This document shows positions 1 to 5,888 of a stretch of 8,843 bases of DNA, in pieces. The stretch is from Patescibacteria group bacterium. Its GTDB lineage: Bacteria; Patescibacteriota; Microgenomatia; UBA10105; UBA927. The notes beneath the pieces are model-generated. The model saw only the letters and a list, made by a program, of their open reading frames with translations. It was not told the origin of the DNA and did no database searches. The translations under genes and the position numbers were made by a program. Position 1 is the stretch's first letter, and every line of letters begins with the position of its first letter. The stretch lies in contig DPYI01000051.1 in assembly GCA_003545435.1 (NCBI GenBank), positions 22,346-31,188 of the forward strand. Direction: 5' to 3'.

Positions 1-1100
1 GGTCCAAAAACCTCTTCGGTCAATACCTTCATATCGTGTTTTATATTTGTCAATACCGTAGGTTCAAAATAATTACCTTTCGCTAATGCCTGATCTTTTG
101 GCTGCTTGCCTCCAATCTCGATTCTTGCTCCTTTTTCACAAGCATCTGCAACCTGTACTTTCAAAGATTCTAATTGTTTTCGGGAAACCAGAGGTCCAAT
201 ATCGGTGGCAGGATCAATTGGATTACCCACCGTCACTGTTTTCAATCTCTCAACGAAGAGTTTTACTACCTGATCATAAACCGGCTTTTTAACAAACAAT
301 CGTTTGACTGCCGTACAAACCTGACCGCAGTTAAGAAATCTGGCCCAATACAGATTGTCTAATGTTAATTTCAAATCTGCATCGGCAAAAATAATACCCG
401 GACTGCTTCCGCCCATTTCCAGCAAAACTTTGATGAATTTCTTACCGCATGTTTCATAGATTTCCTGACCTACTTTCGTACTCCCGGTAAACCATACTAA
501 ATCAATATCCTCACCAATGAGCGCTTTGCCGATCTCACCTCTGCCGATAACCAGGTTAGCAACACCCACCGGCAAACCGGTTTCATTGAGTAAATCAATA
601 ACGATTTTTTGGCTTAGACTTGTGTATTCTGATGGTTTTAGAATAATGGTGTTACCAGCAAGCAATGCCGGAATGATTCCGGAATTCGCCATAGCAAGCG
701 GATAATTCCACGGAGCAATGCACGCACACACACCATACGGCTCATACGTGATTCGAAAATGTTCATTCTTTTTTTGATATACGGTTTCATCAGAAAGAAC
801 CTTCGGTGCGTTCTCAATGTAATAATCCAAAAAAGAAAGTTCTCCCGCAACATCATCTTTGGACTGCCCGATAGGTTTTCCCATTTCAAGAGTGGCGAGT
901 TTTGCTATTTCATCCTGGTGTTTAACGACATTATCACGGTATTTTTTAATAAATTTAACCCGTTTCTCAACCGCTACAAATCTCCATGATTTAAATGCAT
1001 TTTTTGCTTTCCGTACCGCATTTTTAACATCCTCTGGCGTAGATATTTCCAGCTCTCCGACCACCGATTGATCGTGCGGATTGATTGATGTGAGTTTCAC
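1..1100 (-). CDS. NAD(P)-dependent aldehyde dehydrogenase family protein (3' end cut by window edge)
   Basis: Oxidises an aldehyde to the carboxylic acid with NAD(P)+; cytosolic. The frame is open from a GTG at 1100 to the window edge, 366 codons, against about 455-480 for the family, so roughly the last 90-110 residues are missing. Visible motifs: N-terminal INP and STPEDV segment, APWNYP near the start of the Rossmann core, the FTGSTKVG nucleotide-binding turn, LEMGG with general-base Glu228, NCGQVCTA with nucleophile Cys262, and EEVFGP at the edge. The Glu-Cys spacing of 34 residues equals that of characterised ALDHs (268/302). GTG is chosen because AAGGAG lies 7 nt upstream and the protein begins where family alignments begin. 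It is the only gene here with a strong Shine-Dalgarno and its own promoter. Substrate is unclear; a succinate-semialdehyde or similar short-chain enzyme is possible. Family assignment is very secure, specificity is not. Confidence 0.95.
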   Translation of the reverse strand, partial: MKLTSINPHDQSVVGELEISTPEDVKNAVRKAKNAFKSWRFVAVEKRVKFIKKYRDNVVKHQDEIAKLATLEMGKPIGQSKDDVAGELSFLDYYIENAPKVLSDETVYQKKNEHFRITYEPYGVCACIAPWNYPLAMANSGIIPALLAGNTIILKPSEYTSLSQKIVIDLLNETGLPVGVANLVIGRGEIGKALIGEDIDLVWFTGSTKVGQEIYETCGKKFIKVLLEMGGSSPGIIFADADLKLTLDNLYWARFLNCGQVCTAVKRLFVKKPVYDQVVKLFVERLKTVTVGNPIDPATDIGPLVSRKQLESLKVQVADACEKGARIEIGGKQPKDQALAKGNYFEPTVLTNIKHDMKVLTEEVFG

Positions 1101-1133
1101 TATCAGACTCCTTATATGTGTTTCATTATAGCA
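1101..1133 (-). promoter_or_regulatory. Extended -10 promoter and Shine-Dalgarno of the aldehyde dehydrogenase
   Basis: On the minus strand, TGC directly precedes a perfect TATAAT (1130-1125), an extended -10 element; no good -35 is seen. The predicted start of transcription is near 1118, giving a leader of about 18 nt that contains AAGGAG (1113-1108), 7 nt before the GTG. This fits a separate transcript even though the Nudix gene ends only 46 bp upstream. Confidence 0.65.
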
Positions 1134-1146
1134 GAAGCTTAAAATT

Positions 1147-1584
1147 CTATTTCACATCCCATCCAAATTCACTATAGAATACATTGTTTTGATAATGTTC
1201 TATTGCTGACCGGATGTAGGGAATGGTGTTTGGGGGTAATGCATCAAGAGGAAACCATGAAAGATCATCGCATTTTTCCGGTTCTATATTTTTCGGTTCG
1301 GTCAACCATTTTTCAATAAAGAAGAAAAAATCCATGCGGATGTCGTCTTCTTTTCGATGTATCACGTGCACAAGTCGCATGTCTTTCGGTAGTATAATGA
1401 CGCCTACTTCTTCTTTTATTTCCCTGCACGTCCCTACTGTTAAACTTTCCCCGTTTTCGATATGCCCAGCTGGTACGCTGTAATTCCCATCTTCATAGCC
1501 GGTGTTATACCGTCTGGAAAGGAGAATCTTCTTTTCTTTAATAAAAAACACATACCCGGAAGCAATCATTTTAAATCTGTGCAT
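1147..1584 (-). CDS. Nudix hydrolase, MutT-like
   Basis: Hydrolyses a nucleoside diphosphate linked to another moiety, releasing NMP or phosphate; metal-dependent and cytosolic. With the start at 1584 it is 145 aa, normal for a single-domain Nudix protein. The Nudix box is a perfect match to GX5EX7REUXEEXGU at residues 40-62: Gly40, Glu46, Arg54-Glu55, Glu58-Glu59 and Gly61, the glutamates binding the metal. A beta strand (GYVFFI) and SVPAGH come just before it. The frame stays open upstream to 1665, but those 27 codons run through the palindrome at 1609-1633 and through the promoter, so MHRF is the likely start; TATAAT lies exactly so that transcription begins at this ATG. It is divergent from the transposase. 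Substrate cannot be told: housecleaning of damaged nucleotides or a nucleotide-sugar/ADP-ribose activity are both possible. Confidence 0.93.
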   Translation of the reverse strand: MHRFKMIASGYVFFIKEKKILLSRRYNTGYEDGNYSVPAGHIENGESLTVGTCREIKEEVGVIILPKDMRLVHVIHRKEDDIRMDFFFFIEKWLTEPKNIEPEKCDDLSWFPLDALPPNTIPYIRSAIEHYQNNVFYSEFGWDVK

Positions 1585-1590
1585 ACACTG

Positions 1591-1599
1591 ATTATAGCA
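1591..1599 (-). promoter_or_regulatory. Extended -10 promoter of the Nudix gene, leaderless
   Basis: Minus strand reads TGC-TATAAT (1599-1591). Six bases separate the last T of the -10 from the A of the ATG at 1584, so the predicted transcription start is the start codon itself. No Shine-Dalgarno precedes this ATG. A -35 at 17 bp spacing would fall in the palindrome's GTGTGT and is poor, as expected for an extended -10 promoter. Confidence 0.65.
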
Positions 1600-1608
1600 G
1601 AGACAATT

Positions 1609-1633
1609 TCTACACACACCTGGTGTGTGTAGA
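1609..1633. repeat. REP-like 25-bp palindrome, upstream copy
   Basis: Perfect inverted repeat: arm TCTACACACACC, a single central T, then the exact complement of the arm. The foot of the hairpin carries CTAC/GTAG; GTAG is the tetranucleotide recognised by studied RAYT transposases beside REP hairpins. It lies 15 bp before the transposase ATG and is the exact reverse complement of the copy at 2340-2364. Confidence 0.9.
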
Positions 1634-1638
1634 CTTTT

Positions 1639-1643
1639 AAGGA
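1639..1643 (+). promoter_or_regulatory. Shine-Dalgarno deciding the transposase start
   Basis: AAGGA with a 5-nt spacer to the ATG at 1649. It favours that start over a GTG at 1625, which sits within the palindrome, and over later ATGs at 1658 and 1667. Confidence 0.6.
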
Positions 1644-1648
1644 TAGAC

Positions 1649-2338
1649 ATGTATAAAATGTACATAATGCCCTATAGATTTGAACCATGTTATACAGGGG
1701 AGATATACCATATTTTTAATAGGAGCGTAGGTCAACAATCCATTTTCTCCAATTCCTCATTCTATACGCGTTTTTGTGATCTCATGTCGTATTACCGTTT
1801 TGACAAACCACCGTATCGTTTTTCAGAATACATCCGGCTTCCGATGCAAGCTCAGTTGGAAAGTTATAAACGGTTGACGTCACAAAAACAATTAGTGGAT
1901 ATATTGACTTTTTGTATTATGCCAAATCACTTCCATATGCTTCTTCGACAAAAACAGGATGATGGAATTCGCCGCTTTGCCACAATAATACAAAACGCTT
2001 ATGCTAAATATTTTAATACAAAAACAAATCGATCCGGAGCTGTATTTCAAGCTATGTTTAAGTCAGTACGAATTGAGACCGATGATCAACTATTACATGT
2101 GGCACGTTATATTCATCTGAATCCTTATAGTGCGAAAATCGTAACTTCTTTATCCGATCTTGAGAATTATCCATGGAGTTCGTTTGTAATATATATGGGA
2201 CACCTTAAGGGAGACTGGATGGAACAAAACACATTGCTGTCATATGGAAAAACAATAGAGGCGTTGAAAAAGTATACATTTGATCAGGCAGATTATCAAC
2301 GATTACTATCTGTTGAGTCCCACTTATATCACGATTAA
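1649..2338 (+). CDS. REP-associated tyrosine transposase (RAYT, Y1/IS200-like HUH nuclease)
   Basis: A single-strand endonuclease of the Y1 HUH family, which cuts and rejoins hairpin-forming DNA. The product is 229 aa from the ATG at 1649. Landmarks: YHIFNRSV near residue 20 (first beta strand), the metal-binding HUH motif as His94-Phe-His96 in MPNHFHMLL, the catalytic tyrosine region NAYAKYFN (Tyr118 or Tyr121), RSGAVFQ, then HLNPY and YPWSSF, which are typical of the RAYT branch rather than true IS200/IS605 TnpA. The gene is on the opposite strand to all other complete genes, appears more AT-rich by eye, and lies between two inverted copies of one palindrome, its probable substrate. No frameshift or stop is seen, so it may be active. 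No TnpB partner is present. Confidence 0.95.
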   Translation: MYKMYIMPYRFEPCYTGEIYHIFNRSVGQQSIFSNSSFYTRFCDLMSYYRFDKPPYRFSEYIRLPMQAQLESYKRLTSQKQLVDILTFCIMPNHFHMLLRQKQDDGIRRFATIIQNAYAKYFNTKTNRSGAVFQAMFKSVRIETDDQLLHVARYIHLNPYSAKIVTSLSDLENYPWSSFVIYMGHLKGDWMEQNTLLSYGKTIEALKKYTFDQADYQRLLSVESHLYHD

Positions 2339-2339
2339 C

Positions 2340-2364
2340 TCTACACACACCAGGTGTGTGTAGA
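2340..2364. repeat. REP-like 25-bp palindrome, downstream copy
   Basis: Arm TCTACACACACC, central A, then the exact complement. It begins 1 bp after the transposase stop codon. As it differs from the upstream copy only in the central base (A for T), it is that copy's exact reverse complement, so the pair forms a true inverted repeat around the gene. It could also act as a terminator hairpin for the transposase mRNA, although no U-tract follows. Confidence 0.9.
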
Positions 2365-2368
2365 ATCT

Positions 2369-2518
2369 CACATCTACAAGCTACGGTTTCTCATTGAAAG
2401 ACTCAATGGGTGGATTAAAAAATTTAAGCGCCTCAAATTCAGACGAGAGTATCATGTGTCCAGTTTTAAAGCGTTTGTTTATTTGGCACTTATCATTATT
2501 CTACTGCGTAGAAATTAG
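2369..2518 (+). pseudogene. C-terminal remnant of a DDE-type transposase
   Basis: An open stretch of 49 codons ending in TAG at 2516-2518. It reads HIYKLRFLIERLNGW, then IKKFKRLKFRRE, and ends in LALIIILLRRN. The pattern of a basic IER-x-N-x-W segment followed by a hydrophobic LxxIxxLLRR tail is that of the C-terminal end of IS5/IS1182-like DDE transposases. It has no start codon of its own and no upstream catalytic part: the palindrome and the RAYT gene stop precede it directly. It is therefore a leftover of an older insertion that the RAYT unit abuts. The exact IS family is uncertain; the C-terminal end alone is weakly diagnostic. Confidence 0.65.
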
Positions 2519-2522
2519 TTTT

Positions 2523-2556
2523 GTAATGGGTTTCCGGTGTGTATAGAAACCATTAC
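2523..2556. repeat. Imperfect hairpin overlapping the aspS stop, with a diverged half REP in its loop
   Basis: GTAATGGGTTTC (2523-2534) pairs with GAAACCATTAC (2546-2556) with one bulged base. The loop and stem edge (2536-2547) read GGTGTGTATAGA, which matches the REP arm GGTGTGTGTAGA at 11 of 12 positions. On the minus strand it lies at the 3' end of aspS and includes its TAA. It is not followed by a U-run, so it is at best a weak terminator; it may instead be the end of the old insertion element or a decayed REP. Confidence 0.5.
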
Positions 2557-4427
2557 GCTTTTAAGGCAAATTCTCCGACGATTGGTTTTGCGATTTTTTC
2601 ATAATCGGATTCTTTCATCTCTATGGATCTGGTGTGCATCCCTGCATTAAATACAATCCGTTCATTATCCCGAAGGCTTTTCTCCATATAGATCGGGATA
2701 TAAAATATGTGTCCAAACGGAGGAACCGCACCAATTGAAACGGAGGTAATTTTTTCAACTTCTTCTTTGGTGGCCATCCGCAAATTCCTACTCTTATATA
2801 TTTTTTTGAATGTATGAGTATCTACTTTCATATCAGCAGGCAGTACAAGTATAACCGGCGCTTCATCTTTATACATGACTAATGCTTTTGCTCCAGCGTG
2901 GATATCCGTATTTCTCACTGATGCTGCTTCTTGAGACGTATACACTGCTTTATGTTCATAGTTTTTGAATTCGATACCTTGTTTTTTCAGCTCTTCAATA
3001 ATTGCATCATAAATGGATCCTGTTTTATTTTTGTTTTGAACAGCAACAGCAATCCCCAATTCTTTCAATTGTTCCTCTGACGCTTCACTAGGAGCATCCA
3101 TGACGCTCGTTTGACCGGATGCGGATGTGGGGTATGCCATGACTTCACGGACACTGGGCTCTCCTAAAATCGCCATGAGCAGCCGGTCCAGTCCCGGTGC
3201 TATCCCTCCGTGGGGCGGAACGCCGTAGGTAAAAGCAGTCAACATGTGTTCAAATTGTTTTTTCTGCTTTTTGGAAAACCCGATAAGGTCAAACACTTTT
3301 TCCTGCACGTCTTTTTGATGAATCCTGATGCTTCCGCCACCCACTTCAAAACCGTTGAGCACCAGATCATGCTGCAGCCCCCGGACTTTCATGGGGTCAG
3401 AATCAAGAAGCGGAATATCATCAAGGTGCGGAGCGGTAAACATGTGATGAGACGGAGCAAATTTCGCATTCCCGCTCCCATGATAAAAATCCTCTTCCGA
3501 CTGCTCGGTAAAAAGCGGAAAATCAATAATCCAGGCAAACGCCAGTTCGTCCTTGTCATTTTTATTTTTCCGTAAATCAGGTTTATCCGAACCATACTTT
3601 GATTTTGCTTGCTTATGCGGAATCCTTGGCCAGGGCGTTTGAGTGATTCGTTTTTGGGGAAATACTTCTTTTACAAGATTCGTAAACATCTCTTCTGTGA
3701 GCTTTAAAATATCATCCTGGGTAACAAATGACATCTCCAGATCCAGCTGGGTAAACTCACCGTACGCTCTGTCGCGCCTGGGATCTTCATCACGAAAACA
3801 CCTAGGGAATTGGAAATACCGCTCAAGTCCTGCAACCATCAATAATTGTTTGTATTGTTGGGGAGATTGAGGAAGAGCGTAAAACTTGCCTTTTTGAAGT
3901 CTGCTGGGAACCAGAAAATCACGGGCGCCCTCGGGTGTCGTTTTGGTTAAGATAGGTGTTTCGACCTCCACAAAATCCAGATTCGTCAAATAATTACGGA
4001 TAAACGTCGTCATTTGGGAACGGAGCTTCAGATTCCTATTTAATCTCGGTCTCCGTAAATCAAGATACCGATATTTAGACCGGATTTCTTCGTTGATGTC
4101 ATACCCGTCAGAGTCTATAGGAAACGGGAGTTCTGCGGATGTAGAAATGATGGTTATTTTTTTTGCTTCTACCTCAACTATTCCTGTTGCGATTTTCGGA
4201 TTGACCATGGCGTCTGGACGTTTCTTGACCAATCCGACTATTTCCACACAATACTCGGGACGAGGATCACCCAACTCTTTTGTAGAAACGACCTGAACAA
4301 GCCCCGTGCGGTCGCGAAGATCCAGAAACATGATTTTCCCGTGATCCCGCCTTCCGTTGATCCAGCCCTGAAGCGTAATCTCCTCTCCGATTTTATTGAT
4401 TGTATCTTTTGCAAGCGTCCGTGTCAT
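2553..4427 (-). CDS. aspS: Aspartyl-tRNA synthetase without GAD domain, fused to a C-terminal YbaK/ProX-type deacylase domain
   Basis: Charges tRNA-Asp with aspartate; cytosolic class IIb synthetase. From the ATG at 4427 it is 624 aa. Order of parts: OB-fold anticodon-binding domain (about 10-100, with GWINGRRDHG), class II motif 1 (VETPIL, about 155-171), motif 2 (FRDED 211-215 and GEFTQLDLE 223-231), YGSDKPDLR (278-286), WIIDFPLF (299-306) and motif 3 (GLDRLLM 412-418). The two segments before motif 3 are only about 12 residues apart; bacterial enzymes have a GAD domain of roughly 130 residues there. The synthetase ends normally at SEEQLKELGI (about 459), then comes about 160 residues of YbaK/ProX type: YEHKAVYTSQEAA, GAKALVM (Lys514), LPADMK, GAVPPFG (566-572), FNAG. 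His29 in RRDHG suggests a non-discriminating AspRS that may also charge tRNA-Asn. The frame stays open to 4463, but homology begins at MTRTL. It lies just downstream of rnpB. Confidence 0.97.
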   Translation of the reverse strand: MTRTLAKDTINKIGEEITLQGWINGRRDHGKIMFLDLRDRTGLVQVVSTKELGDPRPEYCVEIVGLVKKRPDAMVNPKIATGIVEVEAKKITIISTSAELPFPIDSDGYDINEEIRSKYRYLDLRRPRLNRNLKLRSQMTTFIRNYLTNLDFVEVETPILTKTTPEGARDFLVPSRLQKGKFYALPQSPQQYKQLLMVAGLERYFQFPRCFRDEDPRRDRAYGEFTQLDLEMSFVTQDDILKLTEEMFTNLVKEVFPQKRITQTPWPRIPHKQAKSKYGSDKPDLRKNKNDKDELAFAWIIDFPLFTEQSEEDFYHGSGNAKFAPSHHMFTAPHLDDIPLLDSDPMKVRGLQHDLVLNGFEVGGGSIRIHQKDVQEKVFDLIGFSKKQKKQFEHMLTAFTYGVPPHGGIAPGLDRLLMAILGEPSVREVMAYPTSASGQTSVMDAPSEASEEQLKELGIAVAVQNKNKTGSIYDAIIEELKKQGIEFKNYEHKAVYTSQEAASVRNTDIHAGAKALVMYKDEAPVILVLPADMKVDTHTFKKIYKSRNLRMATKEEVEKITSVSIGAVPPFGHIFYIPIYMEKSLRDNERIVFNAGMHTRSIEMKESDYEKIAKPIVGEFALKA

Positions 4428-4434
4428 ACTTGTA

Positions 4435-4440
4435 ATCATA
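4435..4440 (-). promoter_or_regulatory. Possible -10 element of aspS, near-leaderless
   Basis: TATGAT on the minus strand (4440-4435) with TTGTTC 17 bp upstream as a partial -35. The predicted start of transcription, 4428, is one base before the ATG at 4427. No Shine-Dalgarno is visible before any candidate aspS start, which is in line with a leaderless message. aspS might alternatively be read through from rnpB. Confidence 0.4.
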
Positions 4441-4450
4441 TCGCGAAAAC

Positions 4451-4466
4451 GAGTTATGAACAACTC
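4451..4466 (-). terminator. Weak hairpin after rnpB, possible terminator
   Basis: Minus strand GAGTT, loop GTTCAT, AACTC, then GTTTT. The stem is only 5 bp and the U-run short. It lies 8 nt after the 3' end of rnpB and before the proposed aspS promoter, so it could trim or end the rnpB transcript, but this is weak evidence. The alternative aspS ATG at 4463 would lie within this hairpin. Confidence 0.25.
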
Positions 4467-4474
4467 ATATTCTT

Positions 4475-4831
4475 GCGCTGAAACACCAAAGTAAGCCAGA
4501 TTCTGTTTTTAAATCCTCATTTCTCTTATGCCCGCATACTTCGATTCTCGCGAATGGCAGCTCAAACGAATCAGTCGTCGGTTGCAGCAGGTGGGATTGT
4601 GAACGTTTCACTCGTTAACCATAGCCTTGCGGCCGTAGGTTTCCGCTCGTCTCTGTAACTCTCTCATCCTGTCAGTTCAGGAATCGTTTCGTCTTTCTTT
4701 CGAAAGAAGAGCACCAGGGAGGTACCGGACGGTACCTCCTCACCCCTTTCGGGGAGTCCCCCTCCATTCAGCTGTCTGGACTTTCCTGGGAGTACCAGAC
4801 GGTACCCCCCGAGGATCCAGTGTCCCAGCGC
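4475..4831 (-). ncRNA. rnpB: RNase P RNA (M1 RNA), bacterial type with reduced specificity domain
   Basis: The catalytic RNA that removes 5' leaders from pre-tRNAs. About 357 nt. The ends are set by helix P1: GCGCTGGGACAC at the 5' end (4831-4820) pairs along all 12 positions, two of them G-U, with GTGTTTCAGCGC at the 3' end (4486-4475). Conserved core elements: GGAAAGTCC (4786-4778, CR-I region), ACAGAGACGAG (CR-II region, around 4656-4646) and ACAGAATCTGGCTTAC (4506-4491, CR-V). P3 is a hairpin built on GGTACC-GTCT-GGTACT. The segment between GAGTGAAACG and CCCACCTGCTGCAA is very short: the usual GGTAAGAG and the P12-P14 helices are not recognisable. A promoter sits exactly upstream. It precedes aspS in the same direction. 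Identification is very secure; the helix assignment was made by eye. Confidence 0.95.
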
Positions 4832-4837
4832 GAGGCT

Positions 4838-4846
4838 AGTATAGCA
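4838..4846 (-). promoter_or_regulatory. Extended -10 promoter of rnpB
   Basis: TGC-TATACT on the minus strand (4846-4838). Counting 7 bases from the -10 gives 4831 as first transcribed base, exactly the first paired base of P1, so promoter and RNA structure support each other. TTGAAC lies further upstream but at too short a spacing (13 bp) to be a normal -35. Confidence 0.75.
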
Positions 4847-4879
4847 TAAAACAATCGTTCAATGATGAGGGGTGAATAT

Positions 4880-5851
4880 TTACGCCTTCTCCGTATTGAA
4901 GTATTCGTGGAGAATCTCCTGGATGATGAGAACTACCGGTACTGCCAGGACCACTCCTGCAATTCCTGCCAATTTCCCTCCTATCATAAGGGCAATGATG
5001 GTAAGTAAAGGCGGTAATCCGACGCTTTTTTTCATCACAAACGGAACAACGAGCGTATTTTCCGATTGGTGAATCAAAAAAAATAACAATGCTACCAGAA
5101 GTGCCGTAACCGGAGTCATGGAAAGTCCAATGATAACTGCGGGTATTGCTGAAATGATCGGACCGATAGTGGGAACAATCTCCAAAAGTCCTGCAAGAAT
5201 TGCTAAAGGGAGTGCAAAATCAATTTTCAAAAGTAGTAGTCCAATATAGGAAACGACGCCAATAATGAGCATCAGAAAAAGCTGTCCCTGCACCCAGGAA
5301 CCCAAACGCTGTTCAATATTCTTCACGACACGACCCACCCTTTTGGCCATCTCCTCGCTTACAAAGCTGGCAAAGAGCTGTTCTCCGTTTTTTCGTTCCA
5401 ATAAAAGGTAAAACGTAAACACGAGAACCGTTACGATAGTTATAATATTGGAAAATATTCCTACCGTCAGTTTGACAAGGTTTTGGGAAAGAGGAGCTAT
5501 CTGCTGAGAAAACGCGTTCATGTCGACATTCCAGTACGGTATAACCCGCGAGATGAAAGAGGGAAACGCCTGCGTCAAATGAACGAATTGAACGACTAAG
5601 GAAGGGATCGTTCCGACCAGCGATATGCCGAATACTCCAAATACCAGAATGTACATGAATAAGATTGAAATAACCGATGGAATGTGCCGTTTTTCAAGCC
5701 AATCGACTATTGGACGGAGCGCAGACATGATAATGAACGAAATAAAAAGGAGGAATAGAATCTCCCTTATTTGGAACACAAACCAGATAACAGCGATAAA
5801 CATCGCCGTAAAAATGATCGTCCGATGGGAAATTTCTATTTTATTTAACAT
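4880..5851 (-). CDS. AI-2E family transporter / PerM-like membrane protein
   Basis: A polytopic inner-membrane protein of the AI-2E transporter family (E. coli YdiK, PerM, TqsA). Members have been linked to autoinducer-2 export or to Na+(Li+)/H+ antiport; the substrate here is unknown. The product is 323 aa, close to the usual 330-370. Hydrophobic segments lie at about 11-27, 30-45, 58-82, 130-151, 188-209, 211-241, 244-262 and 280-312, with the soluble helical region at about 85-130 that is typical of the family. Family signatures: LGSWVQGQ (183-190), EIVPTIGP (224-231), and VGLPPLLT followed by GGKLAGIAGV and LAVPV (277-306). The start at 5851 has only a weak GAG 5 nt upstream. It follows miaA after 37 bp, so is probably in the same transcript, and precedes rnpB. 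Confidence 0.93.
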   Translation of the reverse strand: MLNKIEISHRTIIFTAMFIAVIWFVFQIREILFLLFISFIIMSALRPIVDWLEKRHIPSVISILFMYILVFGVFGISLVGTIPSLVVQFVHLTQAFPSFISRVIPYWNVDMNAFSQQIAPLSQNLVKLTVGIFSNIITIVTVLVFTFYLLLERKNGEQLFASFVSEEMAKRVGRVVKNIEQRLGSWVQGQLFLMLIIGVVSYIGLLLLKIDFALPLAILAGLLEIVPTIGPIISAIPAVIIGLSMTPVTALLVALLFFLIHQSENTLVVPFVMKKSVGLPPLLTIIALMIGGKLAGIAGVVLAVPVVLIIQEILHEYFNTEKA

Positions 5852-5858
5852 GGCATCT

Positions 5859-5882
5859 CATGCGGGTCCTGCCGCTCGCATG
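5859..5882. repeat. Hairpin between miaA and the AI-2E gene
   Basis: CATGCG (5859-5864) and CGCATG (5877-5882) are perfect inverted arms around a GC-rich 12-nt loop. It occupies most of the 37-bp gap and ends 7 bp before the AI-2E start codon, where it could affect translation or mRNA processing. With no U-run it is not a convincing terminator. Confidence 0.4.
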
Positions 5883-5888
5883 TGTTTA

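Noticed and set aside
638..889. An 83-codon minus-strand open frame
   Set aside because: It lies in another frame of the aldehyde dehydrogenase, whose conserved motifs continue through this region without interruption.
1585..1665. N-terminal extension of the Nudix protein to 1665
   Set aside because: Those codons run through the REP palindrome and the TATAAT promoter, and they overlap the divergent transposase start; the Nudix fold begins at MHRF.
1600..2370. Target-site duplication around the RAYT unit
   Set aside because: No convincing direct repeat was found immediately outside the palindromes; Y1 transposition does not usually create one.
2523..2556. Intrinsic terminator for aspS
   Set aside because: The stem is AT-rich and bulged, includes the stop codon, and is followed by CAAAAC rather than a U-run.
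3210..3595. Open frames on both strands within aspS
   Set aside because: They overlap the catalytic core of AspRS in other frames and show no recognisable family features.
4428..4879. A long aspS leader that could be a T-box or other riboswitch
   Set aside because: The conserved RNase P elements and the 12-bp P1 explain the region as rnpB with its own promoter.
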